This document shows positions 1 to 9,218 of a stretch of 64,000 bases of DNA, piece by piece. Source of the DNA: Methylobacterium aquaticum (GTDB lineage: Bacteria; Pseudomonadota; Alphaproteobacteria; Rhizobiales; Beijerinckiaceae). Both the position numbers and the translations under genes were made by a program. The notes under the pieces were generated by a model that worked only from the letters and a program-made list of their open reading frames with translations, searched no databases and was not told the origin of the DNA. Within the stretch, counting starts at the first letter, position 1. Each line of letters starts with the position of its first letter. Location of the stretch: positions 486,001 to 550,000 of the forward strand of contig NZ_CP043627.1 in assembly GCF_016804325.1 (NCBI RefSeq), given 5' to 3'.

Positions 1-1036
1 CGATCAGGGCGGCGGCGCGGTAGAGCCGGGCCCGGGCGGCGGCCTCGCTGTCGGTCGCCGCGAGGCTGAGCGCCCGCTCGGCCGCGAAGGTCGCGGTCTC
101 GCGCCGGCCCTGGTCGAGCCCGGCCCGGGCGACCAGGAGATAGAGGTCGCGCCGCTCGCCGGGCTCGATCTCGTCCAGCATCCGCTCGAGGCGATCGACG
201 CGGGCGCGGTCGCTGTCGAAGTCGAGGCGGGTGAGCGCCGTGGCGAAGCGCTGGCGGAAATTGCCGGCATAGACCGAGCGGCGGAACCGCCGCAGGTACT
301 GGATCGACAAAGCCTCGAAGCGCAGGGAATCCCCGCCCTGGGCGTGGATGAAGATCTCGCGGCGCAGAGCCCCCTCCTCGACCAGGGTGCCGGGTGCCAG
401 CAACCGGGCGAGGTCGAGGAGCTCGATCGCCTTGCGCGGCGCCTCGCGCACCGTGACCGCGGCAAGCGTCAGGGCGAGCTGGCCGGCCAGCCCGGGGGGC
501 TGGCTGCGCGGATCGAAGCGGCCGAGCAGGGTCCGGGCCTCGCGCTCGCGGCCCTCCAGATAGGCGAGCGCGCCGCGCACCAGGGCCGCGTCGTCCTCCG
601 ATGGCTTGGCCGCCTCGCGTATCCGCCGCAGGACCGCCGGACCGCCGCCGCTGAGCGCGAAGGTCACCGCCGCCCGCACGTTCTCGGGGCTGGCCCAGGC
701 CTCGGGATCGAGGGCGAGCAGGCGCTGCTCGATATGGCCGAGGAGCTGGCGCTGGGCGAGATGGGCCTGGGTCGAGCCGCGGGCGATCCGGTCCTGGAGG
801 AGCTGGAGCGTGCGCACCATCTCGACCGGCAGGCCGCGGGGTGCCACCGGCAGCGGCTCGATGGGCTTGGGCGGCGGCCCGCCATGGCCGTCCCCTCCCC
901 CGCCGTGGGAATCGGCGGCCGGCGCGGCATGGCCGCCGCCATGGCCGTCCCCGGCGGCGCGGGCCGGCAGCGCCGTCGAGAGGCCGGCCGCGAGGAGGAG
1001 CCCGGCCAGCGCGAGGCCCGTGACGCGGCGGCTCAT
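1..1036 (-). CDS. motC: Chemotaxis/motility protein MotC, 3' end cut by the window edge
   Basis: The reading frame is open from the ATG at 1036 to the left edge (345 codons), so the C-terminus is missing. The N-terminus is a clear signal peptide (MSRRVTGLALAGLLLAAGL, cut near ALPARA). A His/Gly-rich stretch follows at about residues 30-55, then an Ala/Arg/Leu-rich helical region with TPR-like character. MotC is known in rhizobia as a periplasmic protein that works with MotB in the flagellar motor. Its start codon overlaps the motB stop (ATGA, 4-bp overlap), so it is the last visible gene of the fliF-fliH-motB-motC transcript. The call rests on this context and the overall look of the protein; no catalytic motif is expected. 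Confidence 0.82.
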   Translation of the reverse strand, partial: MSRRVTGLALAGLLLAAGLSTALPARAAGDGHGGGHAAPAADSHGGGGDGHGGPPPKPIEPLPVAPRGLPVEMVRTLQLLQDRIARGSTQAHLAQRQLLGHIEQRLLALDPEAWASPENVRAAVTFALSGGGPAVLRRIREAAKPSEDDAALVRGALAYLEGREREARTLLGRFDPRSQPPGLAGQLALTLAAVTVREAPRKAIELLDLARLLAPGTLVEEGALRREIFIHAQGGDSLRFEALSIQYLRRFRRSVYAGNFRQRFATALTRLDFDSDRARVDRLERMLDEIEPGERRDLYLLVARAGLDQGRRETATFAAERALSLAATDSEAAARARLYRAAALI

Positions 1037-2349
1037 TCGGGCAGCCCCCGGACCAGGATCTCGATGCGCCGGTTCTCCGCCGCCTTCGGATCGGCGGGAT
1101 TGCGCGGCTGGCGATCGGCATAGCCCTCGATGCGCTCGATCCGGGACTCGTCGACGCCGCCGCGCACCAGCATGTAGGAGGCCATCTGCGCCCGCGCCGT
1201 CGAGAGGCGCCAGTTGTCGTAGGTGTCGGAGCGGAACGGCCGCGAATCGGTATGGCCGCGGACCACGATGCGGCCGGGCCGGCTGTTGATCACCTTGGCG
1301 ATCTTCTCGATCGCCTTCACGACCTTCGGGGTCGGCTCGGCCGAACCGACGCCGAACATGCTGAAGTCGATCTCGTCGGTGATGCTGATCAGGATGCCCT
1401 CGCCCGAGCGGCGCACCTCGACCTTCGGGGTCGGCGTGCCGGTGGCGAGCGGCGCCACCGCCTTGGCGATCTCGGCCTTCATGGCGGCGACTGCGGCGGT
1501 CTCGGCGGCCTTCTCCTTCGCCTGATCCTTCACCTGATCCTTGGGGGCATCGATGGAGGCCGGCGCCTTGAGGGCGGCCGATTTCGCGGCGTCCTTGGCG
1601 TCCTTGGCCGGATCCTTGGGCGTGAGCGGCAGCCCGTCCTCGGCCGAGGCGACGCGGGTGGGCGCGTCCTTCGAGTCGCGGGGCTTGGCGGCGGCGACTT
1701 GGCTTGCGGCGATCTGGCCGGCGGCGTCGAGGCGGTTCTCGGACGGGGCCGAGACCGCGGTGCCGACCTTGCCCGGCCGCTCGGTGCGGTGGCGCGGCAG
1801 CGGCTCGACCTGCCAGTAGAGCGGATCGAACGGATCGCGCGCCGCGTCGCCGCCGCTGATGCCGGGCTGGCCGGATTCGACCGCGGCCGCGTCGGAACTC
1901 GCCGTGTCGCCGCGGTCGCCCTCGGCGGCAAGCCGCGCCAGCACCGCGTAGGGGTCCTGGAACAGGGCCGATTCCCGCGACCGGCTGCCCGGCGCGGCCT
2001 CGCTCGCCTTGTCGCCGGCCTTCCCCTCGCCCTTGCCGTCCCCCTTGCCTTCGCCGCCCTTGCCCTCGGCCTTGCCGCCCTCGGCGCCGGGCTCGGACGG
2101 GGTGTCGTGGGGATCGCGAAGGCCCTTCTTGTCGTGGGTGACCTCGGCGAGCTTCACCGGGTTGAAATACTCGGCGATGGTCTGCTTCTGTTCCTTGCTG
2201 GTGGAGTTGATCAGCCACATCACGAGGAACAGCGCCATCATGGCGGTCATGAAGTCGGCGAGCGCGATCTTCCACGCGCCGCCGTGATGGCCGTCCTCGT
2301 GGTCGCCGTGGCGCTTGATGATGATGATTTCCTGATGGCCTTCGGACAT
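1033..2349 (-). CDS. motB: Flagellar motor stator protein MotB
   Basis: 438 residues. A single membrane segment at about residues 28-49 carries the proton-binding aspartate (ALADFMTAMMALF, Asp32, the same number as in E. coli MotB). Residues about 75-290 are a long Lys/Ala/Asp/Pro-rich linker with low-complexity KGEGK-type repeats, which makes the protein longer than the roughly 300-residue enteric form but is usual in alphaproteobacteria. The C-terminal ~130 residues are an OmpA-type peptidoglycan-binding domain (VVRGHTDSRPFRSD, then NWRLSTARA). MotB anchors the stator to the cell wall and conducts protons with MotA, which is not in this window. It starts one base after the fliH-like stop and overlaps motC by 4 bp. 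Confidence 0.95.
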   Translation of the reverse strand: MSEGHQEIIIIKRHGDHEDGHHGGAWKIALADFMTAMMALFLVMWLINSTSKEQKQTIAEYFNPVKLAEVTHDKKGLRDPHDTPSEPGAEGGKAEGKGGEGKGDGKGEGKAGDKASEAAPGSRSRESALFQDPYAVLARLAAEGDRGDTASSDAAAVESGQPGISGGDAARDPFDPLYWQVEPLPRHRTERPGKVGTAVSAPSENRLDAAGQIAASQVAAAKPRDSKDAPTRVASAEDGLPLTPKDPAKDAKDAAKSAALKAPASIDAPKDQVKDQAKEKAAETAAVAAMKAEIAKAVAPLATGTPTPKVEVRRSGEGILISITDEIDFSMFGVGSAEPTPKVVKAIEKIAKVINSRPGRIVVRGHTDSRPFRSDTYDNWRLSTARAQMASYMLVRGGVDESRIERIEGYADRQPRNPADPKAAENRRIEILVRGLPE

Positions 2350-2350
2350 C

Positions 2351-3267
2351 TCAGGTCTCCGCCACCGCCGCCGCGATGAGGCGCGTCCAGGCGCCGAGCT
2401 GGGTATCGATCACGGTCTGGTCGGCGCTCACCTGCACGTCCGCCGTCTCGGCCGCGGTGAACGAGACGAAGGCCGAGAGCGGCCCGAGGCGGGCGGCGAG
2501 CGCCGCGAGCAGGTCTTCCGGCCCGCTCACCCGCACGGTCGCCGCCTGCGGCTCGGCCAGCAGCCGCGTCAGCGCGCCGCTCAGCTCCGCCACCGCCTGC
2601 CGGCGCAGGGCGTCGGTCAGCACCGGCACCAGCAGCCGGGCGATCCGGTCGGACAGGGTCGCGTCGAGGGCGCGCAAAGCCGCCGCGAAGCCGTCGGCCA
2701 GGGCCTCGGCCTCGGCCTCGCTCCAGTGCCGGCGCGCCTCGGCGAGGCGGTGTTCCGCGGCTTCCGCCGCCCGGCGGCGGGCGATCTCCGCCTCCTCCCG
2801 CGCCTCGGCCAGGCCCTGCTGCCGGCCGCGCTCCTCGGCCTCGGCGAGGAGCGCCGCGCGCTCCTCAGGGGTCTCGCGCCTGGGAGCCGGCGGCTTGACG
2901 AAGGGCGAGGCGACGATGCTCGGCTCGGCGACGGGCGGCGGGACTGCTGCGGGAGCCAGGACGATCGGGGACATCGCGGTCGGCGATGTCACGGCCGGCA
3001 ATGTCACGTTCGGCTTGGCCGGACGCGGCAGCAGGCCGTCCTGCCAATCCGCCGGGGGGCCGTCGAGCAGCCCGACGGGCGGGCGGTCCGACTGGACCGG
3101 CTCGACCAGGATCGCGTCCGAGGGGGCCGGGACCGGGAGCGCCAGGGGGCGCGCGGGGCCCGGGCGAGGCCGGCCCAGGGATCGCCGAAGGCCGGGGCCG
3201 CGGCCGCCTGGGAGGGAACCGGAGCGGGCGGGAATTCCGGCAGGTAGCGGGCGATCGGCGTATCCAT
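2351..3267 (-). CDS. fliH: FliH-like flagellar assembly protein, split by an apparent 1-base frameshift
   Basis: The likely start is the ATG at 3267, which overlaps the fliF stop (ATGA), just as motC overlaps motB. It reads MDTPIARYLPEFPPAPVPSQ and on to ...GLARAPRAP, then loses the frame. The rest (starting LALPVPAPSDAILVEPV) continues in the next frame to the stop at 2351. One extra C in the coding-strand run at 3145-3149 joins the two. A GTG at 3283 opens the downstream frame without a break, but its first ~50 residues are Arg/Gly/Pro noise, so I regard that start as false. The body has an Ala/Glu/Arg coiled coil (ERGRQQGLAEAREEAEIARR) followed by a FliH/YscL-like C-terminal domain. FliH controls the FliI ATPase of the flagellar export apparatus. 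The position between fliF and motB fits. Confidence 0.72.
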
Positions 3268-4970
3268 CACGCCATTTCCTCACGCATCAGCCAGCGCTTG
3301 AGGATGGCGGCGACCTGCTCCTCGTCGAGGTCGATCAGCTGCTCCAGGCGCTTCTGCGGCGAGTTCTTCGCCTTCTCGGCCATGTCCTCGATGAGGCTTG
3401 CCATGGCGGGCACCCCGTCGGGGCCGGCGAGCGCCGCCTGGCCGGGGATCGCCTGCCCGGGTGCCGGCAGGGCGCCGGCCTCGGCCATCGCGGCGCCCGG
3501 CAGCGCGGCGGCGGCCCCCGCGGCCTCCAGGGCGGCGATCTCGGTCTGGGCGGCTTCCGGCACCGCCAGGATGGCGCGGAGCGCCGGGCGCAGGCCGAAC
3601 CAGATCAGCAGGCCCGCCACCACCAGGATGGTGGCCGCGTTGATGAGGGTCGCGGACTGGCGCATCATCACGTCGGCGATGCTGAGCGGCGGCACCGGCT
3701 CCATGGACTGGCCGTCGTTGATGAAGCCCACCGCCGCGACCTTGACCGTGTCGCCGCGATCCTTGCTGGCGCCGGCCGCCGAGGCGACGATCTGCTCGAT
3801 CTCGGCGATCTGCTTGTCGAGGTTGACGGTGGCGGCGTCCTGGCCCGGCTGGCCGGCCTGCGCCGCGAGGCGCGAGCGGTTGACCAGCACCGCGACCGAG
3901 AGGTGCTTCAGCGCGTAGCCGTCGCTCACCGTCTGCACGACCTTCTGGCCGATCTCGTAGTTGGTGAGGTCCTCCTTCTTGGAGGTCTCGTTGCTGGCGG
4001 TGTCGTTGCCGTCCGAGCGGGTGCGCTGGTCGGGCAGGTTCTGCTGGGCGCTGGTCGGCCGCTGGGAGTTGCGGTTCTGGCTGTTCTCGTTCTCGCGCAC
4101 CGAGCGGACCGAGCGGGCGACCTGCTGGTCGGGGTTGTAGATCGTCTCGCTGGTCGAGGTCTTGTCGGTGTTGAGCTGGGCCGCGACGCTGACCTCGAAG
4201 TTGCCGAGGCCAAGATAGGGCGTGAGCGCCCGGCGGATGCGGTCCTGCACCTCGCGGCTCATGTCCTTCTCCAGGCTCGCCATCTTGCCGGTCGGGGCCT
4301 GGGCGCCGTCGTCGCCCGACAGGAGCAGCGTCCCATCGGAGCCGATCACCGTGACCCGGTCGGGCTTCATGCCGGGAATCGCCGAGGCGACGAGCTGGCG
4401 GATCGCCTGGGCGCCGCTGCGGTCGTCGGCGGGCTCGGTGCGCACCACCACGGAGGCGGATGGCGGCTGCTGGTCGCGCCGGAACGAGCCGCGCTCCGGC
4501 AGCACGATGTGGACCCGCGCCGCGCGCACGCCCTTCATGCCCTGGATCGTGCGGGCGATCTCGCCCTCGAGCGCGCGGACCCGGGTGACCTCCTGCATGA
4601 ACGAGGTCATGCCGAGCGACCCGAGGTCGTTGAACAATTCGTAGCCCGACTTCGAGCTCTGCGGCAGGCCCTTCTCGGCGAGCAGCATCCGGGCCTGCGC
4701 GGTATTGCCGTAGGGCACCAGCACGGCGGCGCCGTCGGCGCTCACGTCGAAGCGGATGCCCGCATCCTTGAGCACGCCGCCGATGCGCGCCACGTCCTCG
4801 CGGGACAGGCCGGTATAGAGCGTCTCCTGCGCCGGACGGCTCAGGTAATAGGCCCCCAGGCCCACCGCCAGGAACACCACGAGGCCGATCACCCCGAGCG
4901 CGGCGAGGCGCCGGGGCCCGAGTTCGACGATGTTGCTCCAGAGCCTCTCGGCTTGCTCGCGACCGGACAT
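3267..4970 (-). CDS. fliF: Flagellar MS-ring protein FliF
   Basis: 567 residues from the ATG at 4970 (MSGREQAERLW); a start 12 codons upstream is possible but adds unlikely sequence. Two membrane helices frame a large periplasmic part: residues about 20-42 and about 440-461. The first half is the YscJ/FliF ring-building domain (LYTGLSREDVARIGGVLKDA; FMQEVTRVRALEGEIARTIQ). A Ser/Asn/Gln-rich disordered stretch sits in the middle, as in other FliF proteins. The cytoplasmic tail ends in an acidic helix (RLEQLIDLDEEQVAAILKRW), the region that binds FliG. FliF forms the MS ring, the base of the flagellum. It is the first gene of the minus-strand motility operon seen here. Confidence 0.97.
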   Translation of the reverse strand: MSGREQAERLWSNIVELGPRRLAALGVIGLVVFLAVGLGAYYLSRPAQETLYTGLSREDVARIGGVLKDAGIRFDVSADGAAVLVPYGNTAQARMLLAEKGLPQSSKSGYELFNDLGSLGMTSFMQEVTRVRALEGEIARTIQGMKGVRAARVHIVLPERGSFRRDQQPPSASVVVRTEPADDRSGAQAIRQLVASAIPGMKPDRVTVIGSDGTLLLSGDDGAQAPTGKMASLEKDMSREVQDRIRRALTPYLGLGNFEVSVAAQLNTDKTSTSETIYNPDQQVARSVRSVRENENSQNRNSQRPTSAQQNLPDQRTRSDGNDTASNETSKKEDLTNYEIGQKVVQTVSDGYALKHLSVAVLVNRSRLAAQAGQPGQDAATVNLDKQIAEIEQIVASAAGASKDRGDTVKVAAVGFINDGQSMEPVPPLSIADVMMRQSATLINAATILVVAGLLIWFGLRPALRAILAVPEAAQTEIAALEAAGAAAALPGAAMAEAGALPAPGQAIPGQAALAGPDGVPAMASLIEDMAEKAKNSPQKRLEQLIDLDEEQVAAILKRWLMREEMA

Positions 4971-5105
4971 CTGTTTTCGCCAATCCCGTCCCAGCGCAGG
5001 CGACACTGCCTCATCGCTCTCTTGCCGCCCCTGCCTTGTGCGGAGGTTGCGGCACCCTTGTGCGCCGGCGCACGCGGCCGCGGGCCGGTCGCTTGACGGT
5101 TTCGA

Positions 5106-5146
5106 TGATGATTGTCATCAATATTTTCATGACGGTGATCATGAAA
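5106..5146. promoter_or_regulatory. Two inverted repeats upstream of the SDR gene (operator candidates)
   Basis: The AT-richer gap between fliF and the dehydrogenase holds TGATGA-TTG-TCATCA (5106-5120, 6-bp arms) and TTTCATG-8 nt-CATGAAA (5125-5146, 7-bp arms). The second lies 24 bp before the ATG at 5171. This is typical spacing for a repressor site over a promoter. No regulator gene lies next to it, so the binding protein is unknown. Confidence 0.5.
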
Positions 5147-5170
5147 CACCGCCGATCCGGAGCATGACCC

Positions 5171-5956
5171 ATGAGCGACCACAAGCCCGCCGCCCTGATC
5201 ACCGGCGCCTCGTCCGGCATCGGCGCGACCTATGCCGACCGCCTCGCCCGGCGCGGCCATCCCCTGGTGCTGGTGGCCCGCGACGCCGCCCGGCTCGCGG
5301 CGCTCGCGGCGCGCCTGACGGCGGAGACCGGCGTCGCGGTCGACGTGATGGCAGCCGACCTTACCGATCCGTCGGGCCTCGCCGCGGTGGAGGCGCGGCT
5401 GCGCGACGATGCCCGGATCGGGCTGCTCGTGAACAATGCCGGCGCGGCGGCGCCGGCGGGCTTTTCCGACCCCGACCTCACGCCGCAATACCGCCTCGTC
5501 GACCTCAACGTGGTGGCGCTGACGCGGCTCGCCGGCGCCGCCGCGCAAGGCTTCCTGGCCCGGGGCGGGGGCGCCATCGTCAATATCGGCTCGGTGGTGG
5601 CGCTGGCCCCCGAATGGCTGCCCGGCGTCTACGGGGCGACCAAGGCCTACGTGCTGACCCTGTCGCAGGCGCTCCAGTCGGAGCTCGGGCCGCGCGGCGT
5701 CTACGTCCAGGCGGTGCTGCCGGCCGCGACCCGCACCGAGATCTGGGAGCGTTCGGGGCGGGCGGTGGAGAGCCTGCCGGGCGTGATGGAGGTCGCAGAG
5801 ATGGTCGATGCCGCGCTCAAGGGGTTCGACCGGCGCGAGGCGGTGACGATCCCGTCCCTGCCGGACGAGGGACAATGGCAGGCCTTCGAGGCGGCGCGCC
5901 GGGCGATGGTGCCGAACTTCGCGCAAGCACACGCCGCGGCGCGCTACCGCGCGTGA
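5171..5956 (+). CDS. Short-chain dehydrogenase/reductase (SDR) family oxidoreductase
   Basis: 261 residues, classical SDR length. The nucleotide-binding motif TGASSGIG is at residues 11-18, the NNAG motif (VNNAGAA) is near residue 92, and the catalytic Tyr-x-x-x-Lys is YGATK at 154-158, preceded by the active-site serine in NIGSVVAL. It is therefore a complete NAD(P)-dependent cytosolic oxidoreductase; the substrate cannot be told from sequence. A GGAG lies about 9 bp before the ATG. It is divergent from the flagellar operon and has its own palindrome-rich upstream region, so it is probably regulated by a local repressor and not by the motility system. Confidence 0.9.
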   Translation: MSDHKPAALITGASSGIGATYADRLARRGHPLVLVARDAARLAALAARLTAETGVAVDVMAADLTDPSGLAAVEARLRDDARIGLLVNNAGAAAPAGFSDPDLTPQYRLVDLNVVALTRLAGAAAQGFLARGGGAIVNIGSVVALAPEWLPGVYGATKAYVLTLSQALQSELGPRGVYVQAVLPAATRTEIWERSGRAVESLPGVMEVAEMVDAALKGFDRREAVTIPSLPDEGQWQAFEAARRAMVPNFAQAHAAARYRA

Positions 5957-6206
5957 GGACGAGGCGGCATCGCGACCCGCCCGCGGGAAGATGAGGCGCG
6001 GGATATGGATCGCGCTTCGGCATTGGGCCCGGGCGAAGCAGGCTTTCGCCCTGCAATGGCTTCCCCCGGGGAATGACCGACGCAGTCGACCGACGGTCAG
6101 TCCGCCGGTCATGACCTGACACGATCCAGTCTTCACGCGCCCTTAACGTCGGATCGACAGGTTCGAATCGGTCGCCCCCGACCTGTCGAGGCCACTCGCC
6201 CCTGCC

Positions 6207-8198
6207 ATGATCTCGCGACGCCTGCCCGCTCTGCGCTCCATCGGAGGCAAGCTCACCGCCGCCCTGCTCGCCTGCTCGCTGACGGCGACCGCGCTTCTCG
6301 GCTGGATGTCCTATCGGCAGCAGCAACAGGCCGCCGACGCCGCCATCGCCGCCGCGCTGGACCAGCGCTACCGGGCGGTGGCGGATGCGATGGCCGACCA
6401 GGGCCAGCGGGCGCTCGCGGCCGCGACGAGCCTCGCCCACGATCCGGCGATCGGCGAGGCGCTGCGGAGCGGCGACCGCCCGGCGATCCTCGCGCGCTAC
6501 GCGGCGCTCGGGACGCCGCTCGCCGAGCGGCTGAACCTGCGGCTCGTCAGCTTCTTCCGCCCGGACGGGCTCGCGCTGGCGCGGCTGCACACGCCGAACG
6601 CCCACGGTGATTCGGTGCTCGCCCGCCGCGCCACCGTGCGGGCGGTGCTGCAGAGCGGCCGGCCGGCCACCGGCCTCGAGCCCGGGCGCGACACGATCTC
6701 GCTCTTCGCGACGGTGCCGGTCATGCGGGACGGCGCGACGGTCGGCATCGTCGATGTCGGCAGCCCGATCGGTGCCGGCTTCCTCGCCGACCTGAAGCAG
6801 CGGCTCGGCGTCGATCTCGCCGTCCACCTGGTCAAGGACGGCATGCCCGCGACCCTGGCGGCGACGTTTTCGGACAAAACCCTGCTCGACCCCGCCGGCC
6901 ATGCCGAGGCGGCGGCCAAAGCGACGTCCAGGCCGATCGCCTGGCGCGAGACCCTGCTCTCGGGCCGGGAGACCGCCGTGACGGCCGGCCCGCTCGTCAC
7001 CTATGCCGGCCAGGCGATCGGCACGATCGAGGTGGCGCTCGACATCGCGGACCTGGTCGCCGCCCGGCACCGGGCCGCGCTGACCTTGCTCGGGGTGCTC
7101 AGCCTCGCCGCGCTGTCGGCGCTCGCCGTCGCCTGGGCGCTGGCCCGGCATATCGGCCGGCCGCTCGCCGCCCTCGACCGCACCATGCAGGCCCTCGCCG
7201 AGGGCCATCTCGACGCCGACGTGCCGGCGACGGAGCGGCGCGACGAGGTCGGCACCATGGCCCGCTCGGTCCGGCTGTTCCGTGACGGCCTCGCCGAGGC
7301 CGAGCGCCTGCGCGCCGCCGAGGCGACCGGCCAGGCCGAGCGCGAGCGCCGGGCCGGCGCGGTGGACGACCTGGTGCGGGGCTTCGACCGGGCGGTGGGC
7401 GAGGTCGTCGGCATGGTCTCGGCGGCGGCGACCGAGATGCAGGCGACCGCAGCCCAGCTCACCGCCACCGCGGGCGAATCCGCCCGGCGCTCGGCCTGCG
7501 TCGCCGAGGCCGCGGGCGATGCGGCCCGGAACGTCCGGATGGTGTCCGCCGCGGCCGGCACGCTCGGCGCCTCGGTGACCGAGATCGACCGCCAGGCCGC
7601 GGCCTCGGCTGAGCGCTCGAAGGCCGCCGTCGCCGAGGCCGCGCAGGCCGGCACGATCGTGGCCGACCTCGCTGGCGCGGCCAACCGGATCGGCGACGTG
7701 CTCGCGCTCATCTCAGGCATCGCCCAGCAGACCAACCTGCTCGCGCTCAACGCCACGATCGAGGCGGCGCGGGCCGGCGAGGCGGGAAGGGGCTTTGCCG
7801 TGGTGGCGGCCGAGGTCAAGCAGCTCGCCGGCCAGACCGCCAAGGCGACGGCCGAGATTTCCGAGCAGATCGCCTGGATTCAGGCCTCGACCGGGCGGGC
7901 GGTGACGGCGATCGCCGGGATCACCGCGACGATCCACGCGGTGAGCGACACCGCCGAGGCCATCGCCGGCACCGTGCGCGAGCAGGGCTGCGCGACCCGG
8001 GAGATCGTCACATCGGTGGACCAAGCCTCGACCCGCACCGGCGACGTCACCGCGACGATCGCGGGCGTGTCGCAGGCCGCGCGCGAGACCGGCCACGCTG
8101 CTACCCAGGTGCTCTCGACCTCCTCGGAACTCGCGGGTCAAGCCGAGCGTTTGCGTGGCCAGGTGCAGGGATTTCTGGAGGCGGTGCGGGCGGCGTGA
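6207..8198 (+). CDS. Methyl-accepting chemotaxis protein with periplasmic Cache-type sensor
   Basis: 663 residues. A first membrane helix is at about 14-32, and a periplasmic sensor of about 250 residues resembles the double Cache type 3 fold ([19 protein letters not shown]). A second helix at about 288-312 leads to a HAMP domain ([20 protein letters not shown]), then a long signalling coiled coil. The hairpin tip that binds CheA/CheW is conserved ([20 protein letters not shown], about residues 504-523). The protein senses an unknown small ligand and signals to the flagellar motor. It lies alone, with no che genes beside it; it is one of three such receptors in the window. Confidence 0.95.
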   Translation: MISRRLPALRSIGGKLTAALLACSLTATALLGWMSYRQQQQAADAAIAAALDQRYRAVADAMADQGQRALAAATSLAHDPAIGEALRSGDRPAILARYAALGTPLAERLNLRLVSFFRPDGLALARLHTPNAHGDSVLARRATVRAVLQSGRPATGLEPGRDTISLFATVPVMRDGATVGIVDVGSPIGAGFLADLKQRLGVDLAVHLVKDGMPATLAATFSDKTLLDPAGHAEAAAKATSRPIAWRETLLSGRETAVTAGPLVTYAGQAIGTIEVALDIADLVAARHRAALTLLGVLSLAALSALAVAWALARHIGRPLAALDRTMQALAEGHLDADVPATERRDEVGTMARSVRLFRDGLAEAERLRAAEATGQAERERRAGAVDDLVRGFDRAVGEVVGMVSAAATEMQATAAQLTATAGESARRSACVAEAAGDAARNVRMVSAAAGTLGASVTEIDRQAAASAERSKAAVAEAAQAGTIVADLAGAANRIGDVLALISGIAQQTNLLALNATIEAARAGEAGRGFAVVAAEVKQLAGQTAKATAEISEQIAWIQASTGRAVTAIAGITATIHAVSDTAEAIAGTVREQGCATREIVTSVDQASTRTGDVTATIAGVSQAARETGHAATQVLSTSSELAGQAERLRGQVQGFLEAVRAA

Positions 8199-9218
8199 GA
8201 GTTGTCCGTTTGGGATCAAAGTCAGTTGGCTGTGCGAGGGGCTGCTCTGGATGGAAATCGACAGTCGGCTCAACCCGGCCCGGGTCGGCTCGATCAGTAG
8301 AGGCGCCCGAACTCCGCGACCCCGGTGATCAAACCCAATCGTCAGCTTGCCCAGCGAACTCGCCAGGTCGCCCCGCCCAGCGCCGGGCAAATTACCGCAC
8401 GCCGCGCTCCTCGAACTTTTGCAACGGTCGCGCGCGCCTCCATGTCGTTGCGGCCGAACCAGTCGAGCAGGCATGAGAACCCTGGGCGCTTGCCCGACAT
8501 CGGTGGACCCCGAAACCGTCCCGGTGACGAGGCGGTGCGGCTTGATGATTAACCCGGCGGCCTGGGTCTCGGTGAGTTGTTTTGGTGGTTTGGCTGGGAG
8601 TCGAGACGCGGAGGTCGGCCAAGAAGCGCAGCATGAGACAGACTTGTCCGAAAACCAGACCGAAACTCACCGCCTGTCAGGAACTCGCGGAAACCAGAGT
8701 ATATCCCGACAAAACAGTGCTGTTTCGTCGCAGAAAATGCATGAAAACCAAAGATCTAGAGAGCTTCGTGATTGCGACGCCATCGTGAAGTGCCCTAGAT
8801 TTGAACAGGCCGAACTGCCATGTCAAGAAAGGGTCGGCTCCAAACAGGCCTGGGCGGTCAGCGTCGCCCGTCCGGGAGGATCCCAAATGAACACGTCGTC
8901 GCATCGTCACCGGTAGGCTGGAGCCTTTGCGGGCCAGAGGTATAAGGCGATGACGGTGGAGTATGACAGGGCGCAGCCGGTACAAAAAACGTGTCGCTAA
9001 TTTGCACGGCAATTCCCATTATAGGGTCCGCACTTTCGATGTTTTATCTATTTTCCACAGCGGGGGAACCATTTTCTGGTTCGCGCAAATTGCTTACAGG
9101 GAGTTAACAGATGCGAGATCTCGAATTTGTCAAAATTCCTGAATTTGAACACAAAAACAGTTTGCCGATTTAATATGAAAGCGCTTTTTCCAGAATCTGC
9201 GCACCTTGAGGAGAAGAC
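8199..9218. other. 1-kb intergenic stretch with no supportable gene
   Basis: Between the chemotaxis receptor and the secreted protein at 9219 there is about 1 kb in which no frame has a convincing start, codon bias or protein family. GC falls from left to right, and the last 250 bases (about 8970-9218) are clearly AT-rich. Short open frames on both strands (for example 8392-8670 minus) show no recognisable motif. It may be a decayed mobile element or a transfer junction, but I cannot name a parent. Confidence 0.5.

Noticed and set aside
6031..6051. GGGCGAA-GCAGGCT-TTCGCCC hairpin between the SDR and the first chemotaxis receptor
   Set aside because: It could be a terminator for the SDR gene, but it is 75 bp past the stop and has no T-run; too weak to call.
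6150..6200. GGTTCGAATCGG, similar to a tRNA T-loop
   Set aside because: No matching acceptor, D or anticodon stems around it.
8392..8670. Minus-strand frame in the intergenic patch that might be a transposase remnant
   Set aside because: No transposase motif (DDE, HTH) and no terminal repeats could be found; not enough to claim a mobile element.
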